Part shown: positions 30,580 to 31,486 of the stretch, piece after piece
Layout: each line of letters begins with the position of its first letter
How positions within the stretch are numbered: position 1 is the first letter of the stretch
NCBI GenBank assembly: GCA_964508025.1
Contig: CAZDSF010000050.1
Location: 1 to 31,486 of the forward strand
DNA from: JAAZNO01 sp964508025
Lineage (GTDB): Bacteria; Chloroflexota; Anaerolineae; B4-G1; SLSP01
Direction of reading: 5' to 3'
DNA: 31,486 bases
Position numbers and translations under genes: made by a program
The notes under the pieces: model-generated
Told to the model about the DNA's origin: nothing
Database searches by the model: none
What the model saw: only the letters and a program-made list of their open reading frames with translations

Positions 30580-31486
30580 ATGATACGGACTAGAGTACAT
30601 TTGCTGATCGTTCTCGGACTCATCGTGCTGGCGCTCAGCGGTTGCGGCGGCGGCGAAGCGCCCGCAGCCACGGTCACGCCGACCCGCACGCCACAGGTCA
30701 CGCCCACGCTGGTGGTGGTAATCCCGCCGACGGCAACCCCCACGCCAACGCCGCTGCCTACGGAGGAACCCACCGCCCCGCCGTCGAATGTGGTCACGCC
30801 CTTCCCGCCGGATGTCAATCCGCTGACCGGCTTGAAAGTTGCCGACCCCACCATGCTCGATCACAGCCCGCTGGCGATCAAGATCTCCAACTCGGCAGAG
30901 GTGCGCCCGCAATCGGGGCTAAACTCGGCGGATTTACTCTTCGAGCATTACGCCGAGGGCGGCATCACGCGCTTCACCGCCGTCTTTTATGGAACCTACC
31001 CGGAGCGCGTCGGCTCGGTGCGCAGCGGGCGGCTGATTGATCTGGAGATTCCGGCCATGTACCAGGCGCCGTTCGCCTATTCCGGCTCCAGCGCGGGCGT
31101 GAAGGAGCGCTATCGCAACTCCGACCTCTTCCCTGCGCGGATCATGTCGCCGGATTTCGGCGTCGGCGCGCCCGCGTTCTACCGCGTTCCCAGAGAAGGC
31201 GTGGCCTTCGAGCACACGCTCTTTGCCAACCCCATGGCATTGCGGCAGCTGGCTATCGAGCGCGGCGTGGATCAACGTCCAAATTTCCCCAAATTGATGG
31301 CGTTTAGCGAAGCCATCCCCGCAAGCCCAGACATCAAAGATGCCACGCGCGTCAACATTGACTACCGCGTCGGCAAAGTGCAATGGGATTACAACGCCAA
31401 TTCAGGTAACTGGCTGCGCACCACTGCCGGTGTTCCGCATACGGACTACCTCACCGGTGAGCAGGTGCGCGCCGCGAATGTGGTGG
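30580..31486 (+). CDS. DUF3048 domain lipoprotein, 3' end outside window
   Basis: An open frame of 302 codons runs off the window end. The protein starts MIRTRVHLLI, has a lipobox LSGC (Cys22) and a Pro/Thr-rich spacer (about 31-75), then the DUF3048 (YerB-like) domain. The diagnostic stretches are NPLTGLKVADP, SPLAIKISNSAEVRPQSGLN, ADLLFEHYAEGGITRFTAVF and RVGSVRSGRLIDLEI. The C-terminal part includes YRVGKVQWDYNANSGNWLRT. The family is extracytoplasmic and anchored to the membrane; its function is unknown. ATG 30580 is preceded by CTGGAG about 8 bases upstream and by a consensus-like promoter at 30492-30519. Confidence 0.9.
   Translation, partial: MIRTRVHLLIVLGLIVLALSGCGGGEAPAATVTPTRTPQVTPTLVVVIPPTATPTPTPLPTEEPTAPPSNVVTPFPPDVNPLTGLKVADPTMLDHSPLAIKISNSAEVRPQSGLNSADLLFEHYAEGGITRFTAVFYGTYPERVGSVRSGRLIDLEIPAMYQAPFAYSGSSAGVKERYRNSDLFPARIMSPDFGVGAPAFYRVPREGVAFEHTLFANPMALRQLAIERGVDQRPNFPKLMAFSEAIPASPDIKDATRVNIDYRVGKVQWDYNANSGNWLRTTAGVPHTDYLTGEQVRAANVV

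Overview
This window reads as a chromosomal segment of a high-G+C, probably thermophilic or sewage/sediment-type member of the Chloroflexota (Anaerolineae-like). That placement is an inference. It rests on proline/threonine (TPTP) linkers after signal anchors, DUF3048 lipoproteins, a cyclase/STAND-ATPase/TPR giant protein, (Y/F)xPLVxxNY tags in secreted proteins, and an unusual load of phased short repeats between genes. No rRNA or tRNA gene was seen. Most of the window is dense, ordinary chromosome. Against this background, several blocks of visibly lower G+C are bracketed by repeats.

Layout. 1-3956: pheS (5' end outside the window) and pheT, split by a 0.65 kb insert holding a four-helix-bundle (23S IVS-type) gene between inverted heptamer arrays. 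4064-5814: a small membrane protein with a strong terminator, then a leftward ParB-like / zinc-phospholipase-C-like pair. 6011-7222: recF with a near-leaderless promoter. 7351-11239: an A+T-richer leftward block (orphan DNA methyltransferase, Asp-box propeller protein, zinc metalloprotease) with attC-like sites after the methyltransferase and after the protease, resembling two integron cassettes without an integrase. 11368-12120: rsmG, whose stop codon lies in a heptamer array. 12277-12430: a foldback MITE-like element with a 10-bp direct duplication. 12552-15312: a TP-linker membrane protein, a SanA/YdcF-like protein and an HD hydrolase. 15392-17211 (leftward): rnhB and a glycosyltransferase. 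17463-25276: a parvulin lipoprotein, a TP-linker membrane protein, a KaiC-like ATPase, rsmI, a ComM-like ATPase and a cyclase-STAND-TPR protein. 25518-30480: DegV, UbiD, a GxxExxY PD-(D/E)XK protein between inverted decamer arrays, a spermidine-synthase-like membrane protein and a GNAT. 30580-31486: a DUF3048 lipoprotein running off the end.

The most interesting signal is a recurring architecture. At least five sequence-unrelated families of short repeats sit between genes. Four are phased at exactly 7 nt and one at 10 nt, and most form an inverted pair. Two of these repeat modules carry a small, A+T-richer gene (four-helix-bundle protein; GxxExxY nuclease-fold protein) and have nearly the same total size (about 640-650 bp). 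Other copies are empty. I propose that these are related small mobile or selfish modules, with full and empty versions. The sequence shows the architecture; mobility is inference.
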